From contig JASHYQ010000073.1 of assembly GCA_030042955.1 (NCBI GenBank), positions 1-6,322 of the forward strand: 6,322 nt of DNA, written 5' to 3'. Positions 5,593-6,322 of the stretch are shown here, piece after piece (position 1 is the stretch's first letter; the number at the start of each line of letters is the position of its first letter). The notes beneath the pieces are model-generated. The model had not been told where the DNA came from. It was given only the letters and a program-made list of their open reading frames with translations, and did not search any database. This stretch comes from Thermoplasmata archaeon. Lineage in GTDB: Archaea > Thermoplasmatota > Thermoplasmata > Lutacidiplasmatales > UBA184. Made by a program: the position numbers and the translations under genes.

Positions 5593-6322
5593 CGGACCTC
5601 CGCGTCTCGATAAGATGCTCGTAGAGGGAGATAAAACGGCGGGCCATCGTCTCGAGCGAGGCCTCCGTCCGGACGTACTCCTGTCCGCGCTGCGCGATCC
5701 GGTGTCGGGTGGCCGGGTCCCGCAGGAGGTCCACGAGGGTCCGGGCGAGGGCGCCGGGCTCCCGCACCGGGACCTGGCGACCCGTCACGCCGTCCTGGAC
5801 CAGCTCGGAGGCGCCCCCCTCGGCCGGCCCGATGACCGCGGCGCCGCAGGCCATGGCCTCGAGGAGCGCGATGCTCGACGTGTCGCTGGTCGACGGCAGC
5901 ACGAAAAGGTCGCTCTGCCCGAGCAGGGCCGGCTTCTCTTCCTCGGCGACGTGGCCGATGTACCGCACGATCCCGCGCAGCCGTGGGTCGTCGCGCAGTC
6001 GTTCCCGCACCCGCGCCTCCTCTGGTCCTAGGCCCCCCACGACCGCGACCAGCGGGGTCTCGGAGGAGGCCTCGGCGACGGCGTCGAGGAACCGATGGAC
6101 CCCCTTGTCGACCGTGAGCCGGCCGAGGTAGGTCGCGAGCGGGCCTGACTCCAGTCCGCACCGGGCGCGCCAGTCGGGGGCCGCGAGGTGGGGAACGAAC
6201 CGGTCGAGGTCGATCCCGTTAGGGACGACCTCGACGGACCGACGGAACGGCTTGCGGACGCTCTCGACGAGGTCGTCCCTCGCCGACACGGAGGGGGCCG
6301 TCGCGACATCGCAGCGCCAGTA
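5570..6322 (-). CDS. GT4-family glycosyltransferase, N-terminus outside window
   Basis: The frame is open to the window edge and gives the last 250 residues. The visible part begins YWRCDVATAPSVSARDDL, which matches the end of the N-terminal Rossmann domain of GT4 enzymes, so the GTG at 6289 is not a true start. The C-terminal nucleotide-sugar-binding domain follows: VVPNGIDLDRF, YLGRLTVDKGVHRFLDA, VVGGLGPEEARVRERL, IVRYIGHV, DLFVLPSTSDTSSIALLEAMACG and a GGASELVQDGVTGRQVP block. These are classic GT4 signatures of enzymes that move a sugar from an activated nucleotide donor, usually in glycolipid, polysaccharide or protein glycosylation. The E-x7-E motif appears as D-x7-E because the first glutamate is replaced by aspartate. 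The donor and acceptor cannot be read from sequence. The TGA stop at 5570-5572 lies inside the next gene, which overlaps by 23 bases. Confidence 0.9.
   Translation of the reverse strand, partial: YWRCDVATAPSVSARDDLVESVRKPFRRSVEVVPNGIDLDRFVPHLAAPDWRARCGLESGPLATYLGRLTVDKGVHRFLDAVAEASSETPLVAVVGGLGPEEARVRERLRDDPRLRGIVRYIGHVAEEEKPALLGQSDLFVLPSTSDTSSIALLEAMACGAAVIGPAEGGASELVQDGVTGRQVPVREPGALARTLVDLLRDPATRHRIAQRGQEYVRTEASLETMARRFISLYEHLIETRRSGGGRSPS
5596..5601 (-). promoter_or_regulatory. Ribosome binding site of the winged-helix/zinc-ribbon gene
   Basis: On the minus strand a full GGAGGT stands three bases ahead of the GTG at 5592, inside the end of the glycosyltransferase gene. The spacing is short, but no other start codon is available nearby, so it supports the GTG start. 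Confidence 0.6.

Noticed and set aside
4573..5613. Plus-strand open frame of 346 residues opposite the winged-helix/zinc-ribbon gene
   Set aside because: The minus-strand frame has a zinc ribbon, a winged helix and a ribosome binding site. The plus frame has a shadow-like composition.
6287..6289. GTG at 6289 as start of the glycosyltransferase
   Set aside because: The frame stays open to the window edge, and the upstream residues fit the GT4 Rossmann domain, so the gene is cut by the window rather than starting here.

Overview
The window is very GC-rich, almost fully coding DNA that reads as archaeal. The evidence is a DUF99 gene (a largely archaeal family), a tRNA gene interrupted by a bulge-helix-bulge intron, TATA-like boxes about 28 bases ahead of start codons that lack a leader, and a zinc-ribbon/carboxypeptidase-regulatory-like membrane protein of a kind often seen in Thermoplasmata. 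A high-GC, uncultured Thermoplasmatota lineage is my best guess, but it is inference. No mobile elements, CRISPR arrays or rRNA were seen.

Layout. Positions 1-1393 (+) hold the end of L-threonine 3-dehydrogenase (tdh) and a complete kbl, one nucleotide apart; together they convert threonine to glycine and acetyl-CoA. A short spacer with a TATA-like box leads to a probably leaderless DUF2203 gene (1462-1953, +). This runs tail-to-tail into a DUF72/YecE gene (1950-2786, -), and the two stop codons share one CTAG. Upstream of DUF72 on the same strand is a zinc-ribbon membrane protein (2834-3754, -). It is divergent, across only 33 bases, from a DUF99 gene with a TTG start (3788-4426, +).

The DUF99 reading frame ends inside the D-arm of a tRNA-Arg(TCT) gene (4412-4518, +). 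The tRNA is the most interesting object here. Its T-loop is interrupted by a 32-nt insert that folds, with the T-stem, into an almost complete bulge-helix-bulge splicing motif. Removing it at the predicted sites restores a canonical TTCAAAT T-loop. This places a non-canonical intron at 59/60, a location reported mainly from Thermoproteales.

The right end holds two overlapping minus-strand genes: a GT4-type glycosyltransferase cut off by the window edge (5570-6322) and, downstream of it, a winged-helix plus zinc-ribbon protein that I cannot assign to a named family (4525-5592). Its stop codon lies six bases from the 3' end of the tRNA.

Apart from the tdh-kbl pair, neighbouring genes do not form an evident pathway. 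The window is best read as four compact transcription units in alternating orientation with almost no spacer between them.
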